64,000 bases of DNA from Chitinophaga barathri (GTDB lineage Bacteria > Bacteroidota > Bacteroidia > Chitinophagales > Chitinophagaceae), in NCBI RefSeq assembly GCF_003807585.1, contig NZ_RMBX01000008.1:248001-312000 (forward strand). The letters run 5' to 3'. Shown here piece after piece: positions 25,906-35,575 of this stretch; position 1 is the first letter of the stretch, and every line of letters starts with the position of its first letter. The notes below the pieces were generated by a model, which was not told where the DNA came from, ran no database searches, and saw nothing but the letters and a program-made list of their open reading frames with translations. Made by a program: the position numbers and the translations under genes.

Positions 25906-25937
25906 TTTTATAAAACTAAATGCTTAGTTTTATAAAA
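25906..25937. promoter_or_regulatory. Perfect 14-bp inverted repeat upstream of a TPR gene
   Basis: TTTTATAAAACTAA (25906-25919), spacer ATGC, TTAGTTTTATAAAA (25924-25937). Each arm contains its own palindrome TTTTATAAAA. It ends 10 bases before the ATG at 25948, where a repressor would block expression. It has no GC-rich stem and no T tract, so it is not a typical terminator. Confidence 0.5.
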
Positions 25938-25947
25938 ACAGATCGAT

Positions 25948-27093
25948 ATGCTCCGCAGATTTTCCGCATTATGCCTGCTGTTATGCAGCGCAGTCATTGC
26001 AAAAGCACAGGACCAGCTGGACAAAAGCCTGCTGATGGACTATTTACAGGAACAGCAGTACGATAAAGTGATCCGTTATATGCAGGAAACAGTAAAACCT
26101 TCGCATGTGAACGGGCTGGCCATACTCGCCAATGCTTACCTGCAAAACGGGCAGACGGCGGACGCGGAGAAAACCTATCAGCTGGTGCTGGAAAAAGATT
26201 CGATTAACATTGCCGTGCTTCAGCAGCTGGGCAATATCGCCAGGGCTCAGCAGCAGTATGCCAAAGCGCTGGGTCATTATTCAAAACTGGTGGAGCTGCG
26301 GCCCTCTAATGCCATCTATTTTAAACAACTGGCGAATACCGCTTCCAATCTCGTAGGCCTGCAGGACACTGCTTTCGCACTCATGAAAGTTTCCTATCAG
26401 CTGAATCAGAAAGACGCTTCCGTGGTAACGTTCCTTGCTGAAGAATACCTGGACCGCAAAGATTACCTGCATGCGGATAGTTTGCTGAAACAATATTACC
26501 TGCTCGATTCTACCAACACGCTTGTGATAGCCGCCATTATAAAATCTTCCTATCAGCAGAAAAAACACCGGGACGTAGTGACCTATGGTGAACAACTGGT
26601 CAGCTCCAATACTGTAAACATGGTCTCATTTACCTTTCTGGCGATTTCTCATTATACGCTGGAGCATTACGACAGCACCATCAGGGTATATGATAAATTG
26701 GTGGAGCTGGCGCAGAATGAGCCGGAAACATTAAAATATTATGCGGCTCTATCGTACGCTCAACTCAAACAATACGATAAGAGCAACGAGATGCTGGAAC
26801 AATGTATTGCCGCCGCCAAAAGCCCTACGCTGGATGCCTTTTACACCGCCCTTGCCGGCAATTATGAGGCAATGAAACAGTACCGCGCCGCTATTTCCAA
26901 CTACGACACGGCTTATTACCTCTTCAAAGACCCGATGCGCCACTACGGTATAGCGCGCATTTACGATCAGTATGTACAGGACCCGCAGAAAGCGAAAAGA
27001 TATTATGAGTTATTCCTCAAAAACTCCAAACCGGAGAGCAAAGATGAAAGGGACATCCAGGCTTATGTGAAAGAACGGGTAAAGAGCTTATAA
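25948..27093 (+). CDS. Secreted tetratricopeptide-repeat protein
   Basis: A 381-residue protein with a signal peptide (MLRRFSALCLLLCSAVIAKA, cleaved near KAQ). The rest is a regular array of about nine to ten TPR units. Clear ones are VNGLAILANAYLQNGQTADA, IAVLQQLGNIARAQQQYAKA, VSFTFLAISHYTLEHYDSTI and DAFYTALAGNYEAMKQYRAA. No enzymatic domain is seen, so a periplasmic scaffold or binding role is likely. It is a single gene between the palindrome and acs. Confidence 0.85.
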   Translation: MLRRFSALCLLLCSAVIAKAQDQLDKSLLMDYLQEQQYDKVIRYMQETVKPSHVNGLAILANAYLQNGQTADAEKTYQLVLEKDSINIAVLQQLGNIARAQQQYAKALGHYSKLVELRPSNAIYFKQLANTASNLVGLQDTAFALMKVSYQLNQKDASVVTFLAEEYLDRKDYLHADSLLKQYYLLDSTNTLVIAAIIKSSYQQKKHRDVVTYGEQLVSSNTVNMVSFTFLAISHYTLEHYDSTIRVYDKLVELAQNEPETLKYYAALSYAQLKQYDKSNEMLEQCIAAAKSPTLDAFYTALAGNYEAMKQYRAAISNYDTAYYLFKDPMRHYGIARIYDQYVQDPQKAKRYYELFLKNSKPESKDERDIQAYVKERVKSL

Positions 27094-27262
27094 ACTTCCG
27101 CTATTATTCAACCCCATAAACCCGGCCCCTGTGGCTGGGTTTTATATTTCAATTTGAATTAATTCAATGTTATTCTGACATTATTTGATATTGTTCAATC
27201 ATAAATCATTAAATTTAAGCCCCGTTAAAAAAACCGATAACATATAAATCTTTTTGGGAATC

Positions 27263-29176
27263 ATGTCGTACCCATACCAACTCAAGAGCTTCGAAGATTA
27301 TCAGCAAGCCTGGCAGCACAGTGTAACAGACCCGGAAGGATTCTGGGCAAACGTAGCAGATCATTTTTACTGGCGCCGTAAATGGGATAAAGTGCTGGAA
27401 TGGGATTTTAAAACCCCTGATGTAAAATGGTTTTCCGGCGCACGTCTCAACATCACTGAAAACTGCCTTGACAGGCACCTGGGCACGCTCGGCAACCAAC
27501 CCGCCATCATCTGGGAGCCGAACGATCCGGAAGAAAGGCACCGCATTCTTACTTACAGGGAATTATACAACAAGGTTTGCCAGTTTGCCAATGTGCTCAA
27601 AAACAACGGCGTTAAAAAAGGCGACAGGGTGTGCATCTACATGGGCATGATCCCTGAGCTGGCTATTGCCGTACTGGCGTGTGCACGCATCGGCGCCATC
27701 CACTCCGTGGTATTCGGCGGCTTCAGCGCGCAGTCCATTGCCGACCGTATCCAGGATGCGCAGTGTAACCTCGTGATCACCTGCGACGGTGCATTCCGCG
27801 GCGCAAAAGATATCCCGCTTAAATCCGTGATAGACGATGCGCTGATGGCCTGCCCATCCGTAAAAAGAGTGATCGTATGCACCCGTACCCGCACGCCCGT
27901 GAGCATGCTCAAAGGCCGCGACGTATGGTGGGAAGACGAGATCAAACAAGTGGAAACGATGGGCAATCCGCCTGTGCCCGCTGAAGAAATGGAAGCGGAA
28001 GACATGCTCTTCATCCTCTACACTTCCGGCTCCACCGGCAAACCCAAAGGTGTGGTACACACCTGCGGCGGCTACATGGTATACGCGAATTATACTTTTA
28101 TCAACTCATTCCAATACAAACCGGGACAGGTTTATTTCTGTACGGCGGATATCGGCTGGATCACCGGCCACAGCTACATCGTGTACGGCCCGCTGAGCGC
28201 GGGCGCCACCACGCTGATGTTCGAAGGCGTGCCCACATATCCTGACGCAGGGCGTTTCTGGGATATCGTGGACAAATTCAGGGTGAACATCCTGTACACC
28301 GCCCCTACAGCTATCCGCAGCCTCATGGGCTACGGGCTTGGGCCGGTAAATCATAAAGACCTCAGCTCTCTCACCACACTTGGCACCGTGGGCGAGCCTA
28401 TCAATGAAGAAGCATGGCATTGGTACAAAGACCAGATCGGGAAAGGTAAATGCCCCATCACCGATACCTGGTGGCAAACCGAGACCGGTGGCATCATGAT
28501 AGCGCCCATCGCGGGCATCACGCCTGAAAAACCAGGCTACGCCACGCTCCCGCTTCCCGGCATTCAGCCCATACTCGTGGACGAAACCGGGAAAGAGATC
28601 GAAGGGAACGGTGTGAACGGGAACCTCTGCATCAAGTTCCCATGGCCCGGCATGATACGCACTACTTATGGCGATCATGAACGTTGCCGCACCACGTATT
28701 TCTCCACTTACGAAAATCTTTACTTCACCGGCGACGGCTGTCTCCGTGACGAAGACGGTTATTACCGCATCACCGGCCGCGTGGACGATGTGCTGAACGT
28801 AAGCGGTCACCGCATTGGCACCGCCGAAGTGGAAAACGCGATCAATATGCACGCGGGTGTAGTGGAAAGCGCGGTGGTAGGTTACCCGCACGAGATCAAA
28901 GGCCAGGGTATTTATGCATTTGTGATCGCTGAAAAGCAGGTGAAAGACCCGGAGCTTACCCGGAAAGACATCATGCAGACAGTATCCCGCATCATCGGCC
29001 CTATTGCCAAACCGGACAAGATCCAGTTTGTGAGCGGCCTTCCCAAAACACGCTCAGGCAAGATCATGCGCCGCATCCTGCGCAAAATTGCCGAAGGTGA
29101 AATGGACAATCTCGGCGATACCACTACCCTCCTCGATCCCGCTGTTGTAGAAGAGATCAAGACAGGCAGGTTGTAA
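27263..29176 (+). CDS. acs: Acetyl-CoA synthetase (AMP-forming)
   Basis: A 637-residue acetate-CoA ligase that activates acetate through acetyl-AMP. The ATG at 27263 is preferred over a TTG three codons earlier. Seen are the N-terminal ACAS segment (WANVADHFYWRRKWDKVLEW, WFSGARLNITENCLDRHL), the P-loop-like LYTSGSTGKPKGVVHT, TADIGWITGHSYIVYGPL, DTWWQTETGG, YFTGDGCLRDEDGYYRITGR and the C-terminal lysine in TRSGKIMRRIL. In many bacteria that lysine is acetylated to switch the enzyme off. The length is complete and a terminator follows. Confidence 0.97.
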   Translation: MSYPYQLKSFEDYQQAWQHSVTDPEGFWANVADHFYWRRKWDKVLEWDFKTPDVKWFSGARLNITENCLDRHLGTLGNQPAIIWEPNDPEERHRILTYRELYNKVCQFANVLKNNGVKKGDRVCIYMGMIPELAIAVLACARIGAIHSVVFGGFSAQSIADRIQDAQCNLVITCDGAFRGAKDIPLKSVIDDALMACPSVKRVIVCTRTRTPVSMLKGRDVWWEDEIKQVETMGNPPVPAEEMEAEDMLFILYTSGSTGKPKGVVHTCGGYMVYANYTFINSFQYKPGQVYFCTADIGWITGHSYIVYGPLSAGATTLMFEGVPTYPDAGRFWDIVDKFRVNILYTAPTAIRSLMGYGLGPVNHKDLSSLTTLGTVGEPINEEAWHWYKDQIGKGKCPITDTWWQTETGGIMIAPIAGITPEKPGYATLPLPGIQPILVDETGKEIEGNGVNGNLCIKFPWPGMIRTTYGDHERCRTTYFSTYENLYFTGDGCLRDEDGYYRITGRVDDVLNVSGHRIGTAEVENAINMHAGVVESAVVGYPHEIKGQGIYAFVIAEKQVKDPELTRKDIMQTVSRIIGPIAKPDKIQFVSGLPKTRSGKIMRRILRKIAEGEMDNLGDTTTLLDPAVVEEIKTGRL

Positions 29177-29195
29177 TTATCCGTTAGAACATATA

Positions 29196-29233
29196 AAGGG
29201 TTTCAAGGTCGCAAGGCTTTGAAACCCTTTTTT
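29196..29233 (+). terminator. Intrinsic terminator of acs
   Basis: AAAGGGTTTCAA (29196-29207) pairs with TTTGAAACCC (29218-29227), followed by six T. It lies 20 bases after the acs stop. Confidence 0.92.
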
Positions 29234-29308
29234 ATTCATTTCGTATTAAAAAATAAACGGCTGCTCCTTTTTCAGGAACAACCGTTTTCTTATTTTCCAT
29301 ATCCGCGG

Positions 29309-29863
29309 TTACGGCCGTATCACCACGGGCGTTCCCACTTTCACGACATCATAAATTTCATTGATATCTCCATTCTTCAGGCTCACACATCCAAGCGTCC
29401 AGTTGATGCGCTGGTCCACATAATTGTCGCGGATGCCGGAGGCGTACTCCACACCGTGCAACCCAATACCCCCGCCGATATCCGCGCCGCGCGATATCTG
29501 GCCGGTGGCCTGGCGCTGCTGGAATTTTGAATACGATTCGGCGTTGGGATAATCCAGCAGCAGGAACCGGCTCCACCGGTTGTCATACCGCTTGGAGAGG
29601 ATGCGGAAAGTGCCGTCGGGAGTCCGTTTGTCTCCCTGCATAAATTTATCCGCGGTTGTATTACTGCCGAATACAACTTTGTAGATCTTGATCAATGTCA
29701 CGTCTTCATAAACGTACATACGATAGTCGCTTTTATCGACGAGCAGGAAAACCTTGTCCACATCTATCCTGGAAGGGTTCAGCCTAACGGAATACAGGTC
29801 GGAAATATTGTGCTCAAACGCAAAAAGCGGTAATACGACAATCAGAAAGCAATAGCGCCACAT
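29309..29863 (-). CDS. L,D-transpeptidase (YkuD-like) with N-terminal signal
   Basis: A 184-residue exported protein with a hydrophobic N-terminus (MWRYCFLIVVLPLFAFEHNI). The YkuD fold is visible in KVFLLVDKSDYRMYVYED, the substrate loop GDKRTPDGTF, GGGIGLHGVEYASGI and the active-site region NWTLGCVSLKNGDI. The usual SHGC is replaced by T-L-G-C, as in the ErfK/YafK-like subgroup, and the catalytic cysteine is kept. It could cross-link or trim peptidoglycan. It is one of two L,D-transpeptidases in the window and is unrelated in architecture to the one at 3.7-5.3 kb. Confidence 0.88.
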   Translation of the reverse strand: MWRYCFLIVVLPLFAFEHNISDLYSVRLNPSRIDVDKVFLLVDKSDYRMYVYEDVTLIKIYKVVFGSNTTADKFMQGDKRTPDGTFRILSKRYDNRWSRFLLLDYPNAESYSKFQQRQATGQISRGADIGGGIGLHGVEYASGIRDNYVDQRINWTLGCVSLKNGDINEIYDVVKVGTPVVIRP

Positions 29864-29978
29864 GGTAACATAGGTGGTTTATCGATTTCTAGAACGGCGG
29901 AGAAACTGTGAATATTGTGTTAAAAAAATGAGACGCGGCCAGCGCGTCTCATTCCTCTATTTTTATTGGCCGCAAAGA

Positions 29979-32915
29979 TCAGTAACCGAAGATTTCCTCC
30001 AGCGATACTTTCTGTACTTCCCCGTATTTCTTCAGATCATCGAGGCTCACTTTTTTCTCGGAAGCCAGGATGCAGTAGGAATAAGGTTTACCCGCAATAT
30101 TTTGTTGGTGGAGTTTTTTCACGTCATCAAATTTCAGGTTGTCCACCGTTTCGTACACGTTCTTACGGATATCCGTATCCAGCCCGAGTTTCTGCGCATT
30201 GAGGTAGCTGAACACGATGCCGTCCTGCGTGATCCTTTCTGTTTCCAGGTCTTTTTTGAGGCTGCTGCGCGCGGTCTCAAAATTCTTTTCGGATTCGGGA
30301 ATCACATTCAGCAGTTCGTTCATACCGGCGATCGCTTCGTTGATCTTGTCCGCCTGGCTGCCTACGTAGGCGAGCATGGCGTAACGGTCTGCTTTTTTAT
30401 TGGGCTGTGCGTATACCGCGTAAGTGGAATATGCCAGCGCTTTGGATTCACGGATGGTCTGGAACACGATGGAGCCCATACCGCCGCCGAAATAATTGTT
30501 AAACAGGTTCACCACGGCGGACTGACCCGGGTCAAATACATCGCCGTTGCGCACCCAGTTCACTTCCGCCTGCACCATGTCGTAATCGGCAAACAACACT
30601 TTGTTATTCGCCATCACGGTTTTTTCAAACTTCAGCTGCGGCATGTCTTCTTTGAACGAGCCGGGCTGCTGGTGCAGTTTGGTGATCTTCGCGGAAGCGG
30701 TGCTCAGTTCATCCGGGCCGTAGTAGATCACCGTATGACGGTAAGCAGGCAGCTCATGCAGGATGGCCACCAGTTCCGCCGCGGTAAGGCTGTTCAGCTC
30801 CTCGGTGCTCAACTGGTTATTGAACGGATTTTTCGCGCCATATGTTGCGTAGGAGCGCAGGCCGCTCAGGATCTGGGCTTTGTTCAGCTTGTTGTCCGAA
30901 CGTGCTTTCTGCATCCTGTTCTTCATGCCCGCCAATACCTGTTCGTCTGCTTTGCAGTTATTGATCAGGTGGTCGAACAGTTCAACGGCTTTGTCAAAGT
31001 TTTCCTGCAAGCCCGTAATGGAAATTGTGGTTTCCTCGTTGCCGGGTTGTACGCTGAAGTTGCAGGCGATGTTGTAAAACTGTTTGCTGATCTCTTCGGA
31101 AGAGTATTTATCCGTACCGAGGTATTGCAGGTATTGCGCGGCCAGCGGCAGTTTTTTGTTGTTCCAGCTGCCCATGTTGAAACGGTAGTAGAGGCGGAAC
31201 AGGCCGTTGTCTTTGTTCTGCACATACAACAGGTCCGCATTACCGGCTTTGCCTTTCTGGATGTCTTTGTTATAATCCAGCCACTGGGGTTTCACAGCGG
31301 TTTCAGGCATGTCCGCTACTTTTTTCAGGAACTCGGACTGTGCGTCGCGGTTCACTTCCACCGGGGTGATCGGCGGTTTTTCCACTTTCACGATGCTTTT
31401 GTCCTCGCCTTTGCGTTTGTACAGCAGCACGTAATTGTTCGCCAGGTATTTATTGGCGAAGTCCATGATCTGCTTTTTGGTCACCTTGCTCATATCCTCG
31501 ATGTAGGCCACATCGTACAGCCAGTTCTGGCCGCGGTGTTTGATAAAGGCGTCCATCAGGCTGTTCGCGCGGTTGCCGTTGCTTTCCAGGCCTTGTATCT
31601 CGAACAGCTTGAAGTTATTCACTATCGCGGTGATCAGGCTTTCGTCAAATTCGCCTTTGCGCAGGATATCCACCTGTGCAAGCAGGAGGTCTTTCACGTC
31701 GTCCAGCGACTGGCCTTGTTTGGCGCGGCCGCTCAGGGCAAATACGGTATAATCTTTCCAGGGCAGGGTGCTTACGCCGGCGCCCAGTACTTTCTGTTGT
31801 TTGTTGAGGTTCAGGTCCAGCAGGCCGGCTTTACCATTGGACAGTATTTGCGACAATACTGTGAGCACTACCGCATTTTTGGTGTCCAGCGCGCCGGACA
31901 TTCGGTATGCAATGTTCACGTTCTCCGCGTCAGGCCCGAACACTTCTTTCACGATGGGGCTGGTGATGAGCTTTTCCACCGGGGCTTTGTATTCCACCAC
32001 CGGCTTTTTCTGCATGTAGGAAAACGCTTCGTCGATGCGTTTGATCACATAATCCGGGTCGAAGTCGCCGGCCATTACGATGGCCATGTTGTTCGGCACG
32101 TAATATTCGTTGTAAAACTTGCGGATAGCGACGAGCGACGGGTTTTTGAGGTGATCAACAGTACCGATGGTGGACTGCTGGCCGTAGTTGTGGGTCGGGA
32201 ACAGGGTGGCCAGCATGGTTTCATACATCTTGCGGCCGTCATTGTCCAGCCCACGGTTCTTTTCTTCATATACAGCTTCCAGTTCCGTATGGAAGATGCG
32301 GAACACGGGATCTTTGAAACGCTCCGCCTGCACGGCCAGGAACTTGTCCACGGCGGTGGAGGGAATGTCTTCCTCGTACACGGTTTCTTCCACCCAGGTA
32401 TGGGCATTGGTGCCCTGGGCGCCCATATTGGTCATCATTTTATCGTACTCGTTGGCGATCGCGTATTTGGCGGCGAGGCCGGAGATACTGTCTATCTGGT
32501 GGTAAACGGCTTTACGCGCGTCCGCACCGGTGGTTTTGTTGTATTTGTCGTACAGGTTGGTGATCTGGTCCAGGTAGGGTTTTTCTTTGGTCCAGTCCAG
32601 CGATCCGAAGTGGGTGGTGCCTTTAAAGAGCAGGTGCTCCAGGTAGTGGGCAAGGCCGGTATGGTCTTTCGGATCGTTGTTGCTGCCGGCGCGTACGCCA
32701 ATGAGGGTTTGGATGCGCGGGTCTTTTTTATTGACGCTGAGCATCACGGTCAGGCCGTTTTTAAGGGTGTAAAAGCGGGCCTGCATGGGGTCTCCGGAAA
32801 TATAACGGTAGGAATATCCTCCGGAGGAGGCTTCTTTCCATTCGTGTTTTGACTGGGCTTTGCCCTGAAGGGAAGCGGCAAGTACCAGGACGAGGAACAG
32901 GTGGATAATTCTCAT
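29979..32915 (-). CDS. M16 family (insulinase/pitrilysin) zinc metallopeptidase
   Basis: A 978-residue exported peptidase starting at the ATG at 32913-32915. That start gives a clean signal peptide (MRIIHLFLVLVLAASLQGKA); the longer frame would hide it. The first M16 domain carries the inverted zinc motif HxxEH (GLAHYLEHLLFKGTTHFGSL) with the distal glutamate in ELEAVYEEKNRGLDND. A second, inactive-looking M16 half follows (VKEVFGPDAENVNIAYR... GMGSIVFQTIRESKALAYST). Two-domain M16 proteins act as clam-shell oligopeptidases in the periplasm. No partner gene is adjacent. Confidence 0.93.
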   Translation of the reverse strand: MRIIHLFLVLVLAASLQGKAQSKHEWKEASSGGYSYRYISGDPMQARFYTLKNGLTVMLSVNKKDPRIQTLIGVRAGSNNDPKDHTGLAHYLEHLLFKGTTHFGSLDWTKEKPYLDQITNLYDKYNKTTGADARKAVYHQIDSISGLAAKYAIANEYDKMMTNMGAQGTNAHTWVEETVYEEDIPSTAVDKFLAVQAERFKDPVFRIFHTELEAVYEEKNRGLDNDGRKMYETMLATLFPTHNYGQQSTIGTVDHLKNPSLVAIRKFYNEYYVPNNMAIVMAGDFDPDYVIKRIDEAFSYMQKKPVVEYKAPVEKLITSPIVKEVFGPDAENVNIAYRMSGALDTKNAVVLTVLSQILSNGKAGLLDLNLNKQQKVLGAGVSTLPWKDYTVFALSGRAKQGQSLDDVKDLLLAQVDILRKGEFDESLITAIVNNFKLFEIQGLESNGNRANSLMDAFIKHRGQNWLYDVAYIEDMSKVTKKQIMDFANKYLANNYVLLYKRKGEDKSIVKVEKPPITPVEVNRDAQSEFLKKVADMPETAVKPQWLDYNKDIQKGKAGNADLLYVQNKDNGLFRLYYRFNMGSWNNKKLPLAAQYLQYLGTDKYSSEEISKQFYNIACNFSVQPGNEETTISITGLQENFDKAVELFDHLINNCKADEQVLAGMKNRMQKARSDNKLNKAQILSGLRSYATYGAKNPFNNQLSTEELNSLTAAELVAILHELPAYRHTVIYYGPDELSTASAKITKLHQQPGSFKEDMPQLKFEKTVMANNKVLFADYDMVQAEVNWVRNGDVFDPGQSAVVNLFNNYFGGGMGSIVFQTIRESKALAYSTYAVYAQPNKKADRYAMLAYVGSQADKINEAIAGMNELLNVIPESEKNFETARSSLKKDLETERITQDGIVFSYLNAQKLGLDTDIRKNVYETVDNLKFDDVKKLHQQNIAGKPYSYCILASEKKVSLDDLKKYGEVQKVSLEEIFGY

Positions 32916-33033
32916 ACAGTTGGTTTGAAGATTTTCAAACCAAATATAAAAATGCGCAGCCACATTCGGTGTTGAAACCGGGAAAATATGTGTCCCGACG
33001 GGATGAACGGTCAAAAAATGCCTTTGTGACCGG

Positions 33034-33375
33034 TTACCGGTGCATCAGGCTGGTAGCGAACACGCGATGGGGCACCAGGGGGCTTGCGGCAGTTTGGAAA
33101 ACCGAATCCATTTTGATGTACAGTACATGGTAATGATTGGTAACGTACAGGTTATGATCGCCGTGATAAGCCTGAAAAAGGCTGTCCGGCATGTAAACCA
33201 GGGATTCAGTGGCCTGGGGAACAGGTAATTTGGGGGTGCTTCCGGGGATGTTCACTTCGGCCGCGGGGCTTGCAGTTTCGCTCAGTTCCGTAGGATTGAC
33301 CGGTAATTTCAATTTGCTTGCATGCATAAACACAATACCACTCACGACAGCAACAAATGACAAGATGGATCTCAT
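33034..33375 (-). CDS. Small exported or membrane-anchored protein of unknown function
   Basis: A 113-residue protein starting at the ATG at 33373-33375 (MRSILSFVAVVSGIVFMHAS), with one hydrophobic N-terminal helix acting as signal or anchor. A Pro/Ser/Thr-rich stretch (LPVNPTELSETASPAAEVNI) follows, then a folded-looking end with YMPDSLFQAYHGDHNLYVTN and HYHVLYIKMDSVFQ. No family is recognised. It lies upstream of the M16 peptidase gene on the same strand, 118 bases away. Confidence 0.55.
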   Translation of the reverse strand: MRSILSFVAVVSGIVFMHASKLKLPVNPTELSETASPAAEVNIPGSTPKLPVPQATESLVYMPDSLFQAYHGDHNLYVTNHYHVLYIKMDSVFQTAASPLVPHRVFATSLMHR

Positions 33376-33501
33376 ACTTCTCAAGTTTGGTTGTGTACAG
33401 TTTTAATAGGATAACTCAAATCACAGGATTGTTACCCAACCTATTCATACTTTTCTGGTTTCCTTACTTTTTGCTTTTTATACGGGCTGTAAAGGTAAGT
33501 A

Positions 33502-34434
33502 TTAGAATCCGTTAAACCGAAAACCGACTGAAAAAGGGTACTGTTCCAGCCCGTAATCGTGCAACGGGGTTAATGCGAAATTACTGTACAGTTTGATGGG
33601 TCCGTAAGCGACCTCGCCGGTAAGGCCAAACCTCCACTTATTCAGGCTGAAATCATCCGTCAGTCTCACTTTCCCGCGTTCTTCGCTCACCTGTTTGGTA
33701 CGGGACTTAAGCAGGTAACCGCCCTGAACACCTAAACTTACTTCAAAACTCCTGCCAGGCCTTGCCGGGTTGGAATTAAAGTTCAGCATCAGTGGTATAG
33801 AAACATATTGAGCGAACAGTTTGTTCTTGGAGAAATCCACCGAGTCGCGGATAACAGTGGTGGAATAGCCGGGTACGTAAGTAATATTACGCGCAAAGCG
33901 GTAGTTATTCATCTCCAGGCCCAGGGCGTAGATCAGGTTCAGCTTGTGTTTCACCAGATTCAGCCTTTGCATGATCACCCACACGTTGAAGTTGATCGAC
34001 TTGGAGGGTATGAGCTTAAACTCCGCAGGGGACAAAGGTTCACTGGCCATCCTTGGGGCGAAATTATTCAGCGCCTGACCGGAATAATCGAAACTTTTGT
34101 TCGCATACGACTGAATATAGCTTCCCCCCGGATAGTATTGCTGACCGTTCCCCGGGTGCAGGGACATGATCATCGCGGCGGGGTAGTCGCTTTTGTCACG
34201 GTAATTGTTAAAGCCAAGGTCCAGCACCAGCCATTTGGTATGGAGGTTCTTTTTCAGCTTCTGGCGGGCATAGGCCGTGTCCTGGTAGGCTTTGAAAACA
34301 CTCTTCCCCTCGGCGGTTTTTCCCTTTACGATGATCAATCCCTTGATCTGTATGGTATCTATAGCCGCCTGTTGGGCGAAAGCGCCCGCAGACAGGAAGA
34401 TGGTAAGGAGGGTGAGTAAAATTCTATACTTCAT
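33502..34434 (-). CDS. Outer-membrane beta-barrel protein (PorT-like)
   Basis: A 310-residue protein with a signal peptide (MKYRILLTLLTIFLSAGAFA). Alternating amphipathic strands cover residues 70-310 (WLVLDLGFNNYRD, SINFNVWVIMQRLNL, KLNLIYALGLEMNNYRF, FAQYVSIPLMLNFNS, FEVSLGVQGGYLL, FGLTGEVAYGPIKLYSNF), and it ends in an aromatic residue (FSVGFRFNGF). This is the OMP_b-brl/PorT pattern. It is third in the sigma, anti-sigma, barrel operon, 26 bases after the anti-sigma gene, so the barrel may be the envelope sensor or target of that system. Confidence 0.8.
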   Translation of the reverse strand: MKYRILLTLLTIFLSAGAFAQQAAIDTIQIKGLIIVKGKTAEGKSVFKAYQDTAYARQKLKKNLHTKWLVLDLGFNNYRDKSDYPAAMIMSLHPGNGQQYYPGGSYIQSYANKSFDYSGQALNNFAPRMASEPLSPAEFKLIPSKSINFNVWVIMQRLNLVKHKLNLIYALGLEMNNYRFARNITYVPGYSTTVIRDSVDFSKNKLFAQYVSIPLMLNFNSNPARPGRSFEVSLGVQGGYLLKSRTKQVSEERGKVRLTDDFSLNKWRFGLTGEVAYGPIKLYSNFALTPLHDYGLEQYPFSVGFRFNGF

Positions 34435-34460
34435 ATGACTGTGCCGTTTTAGACGGTCCG

Positions 34461-35549
34461 TTATTTATTGGTATTCCTTTTTCTTGAAAATAATTTGGCC
34501 ACGTTCGTCACTTTATCCAACACTTTGCTTTCCAGCCCGTTGCCTGTCACTGACATGATCAGCTCTCCCGGCTCTTTTGCGGGGGGCGGGGTGGCGAGCG
34601 CGGCGGCGGCCTGTATATCGATGGATGGCTTGTTGTTCATAGCCAGCACTGTTTCGTTCTCTTTCACTTTCGGGATGCTGTTTGCCAGGTCCGTGCTCAC
34701 AGCCGGGCGGGCGGCGGGGTCCTGTGCAGCCTGTGTGCGGAGGCTGGAAAGGTCCGCGGCGGCAACGGACTGTTCCGGTTCGCGGGTGGAAACAGTTTCC
34801 GTATTGTTCACATTATTGGAAGACGCCTGGGCCAATGTGGGGCGGGAAGGCGCCGGTGTGTTGCTTTGCTCTTCAGCGGCTGTATTCGTACGCTCCTGCA
34901 CCAGCTGGTCGGCATCGGGCTGTGCGGTGTTTTCATTCCCGGAAGCGCCCGGTGTGTTTGCCTGCGGTGCGGCCGGAACCGGTTCATTCCCTGCCGGGGC
35001 GGGGGAAGGTTTGGCAGCGGCGAACTGCGGAGCGGCGGTATCTTCCTGGTTAAAGGTATTCCTCAGCAGGAAAAGGGAGCCGGCCAGCATAGCGGCTGCG
35101 GCCCACCAGTAAGCGGGGCGCATGCGTACAGTACGGGTGGCGGTATGGCGGTAAAGGGACGGTTTGTTCTCAAAACGAACGGACAGGTCGGGCACCAGGC
35201 GGGTCTTTTCCCAAACGGCCAGTTCCTGCCGGAGCTGCGGGTGCGCTTCCATAAAATGCTCCAGCTCTCTGGCGGCTGTTGCATCCAGCTCACCGTCCAT
35301 ATAGCTGAGCAGCTGGCTTTCGTAGTTTTCTTCGGACAGCTGGCTACTCCTGTAAAGAGCAGCTTTGCTGTTGAAAACCAGGTCTTCCGGCTGCAGGCGG
35401 GTAGCCATCAGCTGGTCCAGTTCCGTGCGGAGGTGCGGGTGCTGGTCAAGGAAAAGCTCCAGCGCCAGGGTTTCCTCCGGCGTCAGCTCCCCGTCTACAT
35501 AACTGTAGAGGAACTCTTCGTAGTTTGATATGTGAATGTCTGTTGACAT
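34461..35549 (-). CDS. Membrane anti-sigma-like protein with duplicated N-terminal domain
   Basis: A 362-residue protein. Two related cytoplasmic units lie in tandem: EEFLYSYVDGELTPEETLAL (11-48) and ESQLLSYMDGELDATAAREL (76-113). Each has the YxDGEL and HPxLRxEL features of anti-sigma zinc-finger-like domains, but without zinc ligands. A single membrane helix (about 146-163) follows, then about 200 residues of Ala/Pro/Asn-rich periplasmic sequence. It sits 26 bases after an ECF sigma gene. The expected role is to hold that sigma factor and release it on an envelope signal. Confidence 0.78.
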   Translation of the reverse strand: MSTDIHISNYEEFLYSYVDGELTPEETLALELFLDQHPHLRTELDQLMATRLQPEDLVFNSKAALYRSSQLSEENYESQLLSYMDGELDATAARELEHFMEAHPQLRQELAVWEKTRLVPDLSVRFENKPSLYRHTATRTVRMRPAYWWAAAAMLAGSLFLLRNTFNQEDTAAPQFAAAKPSPAPAGNEPVPAAPQANTPGASGNENTAQPDADQLVQERTNTAAEEQSNTPAPSRPTLAQASSNNVNNTETVSTREPEQSVAAADLSSLRTQAAQDPAARPAVSTDLANSIPKVKENETVLAMNNKPSIDIQAAAALATPPPAKEPGELIMSVTGNGLESKVLDKVTNVAKLFSRKRNTNK

Positions 35550-35575
35550 AAAAGACTGATTTTGAATACCTTTTC

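Larger units (their letters stand above)
25637..25947. other. Gene-free stretch with terminator and palindrome
   Basis: 311 bases without a coding frame of note. It contains a plus-strand terminator (25776-25821) ending the small-gene transcript, and a 14-bp palindrome (25906-25937) just before the TPR gene. The 139 bases between the last small gene and the terminator are an unusually long 3' region. Confidence 0.6.

Noticed and set aside
29874-32852. A 992-codon open frame on the plus strand
   Set aside because: It is antisense to the M16 peptidase gene, whose motifs are clear; the plus-strand translation has no recognisable domain and reflects GC-biased codon use.
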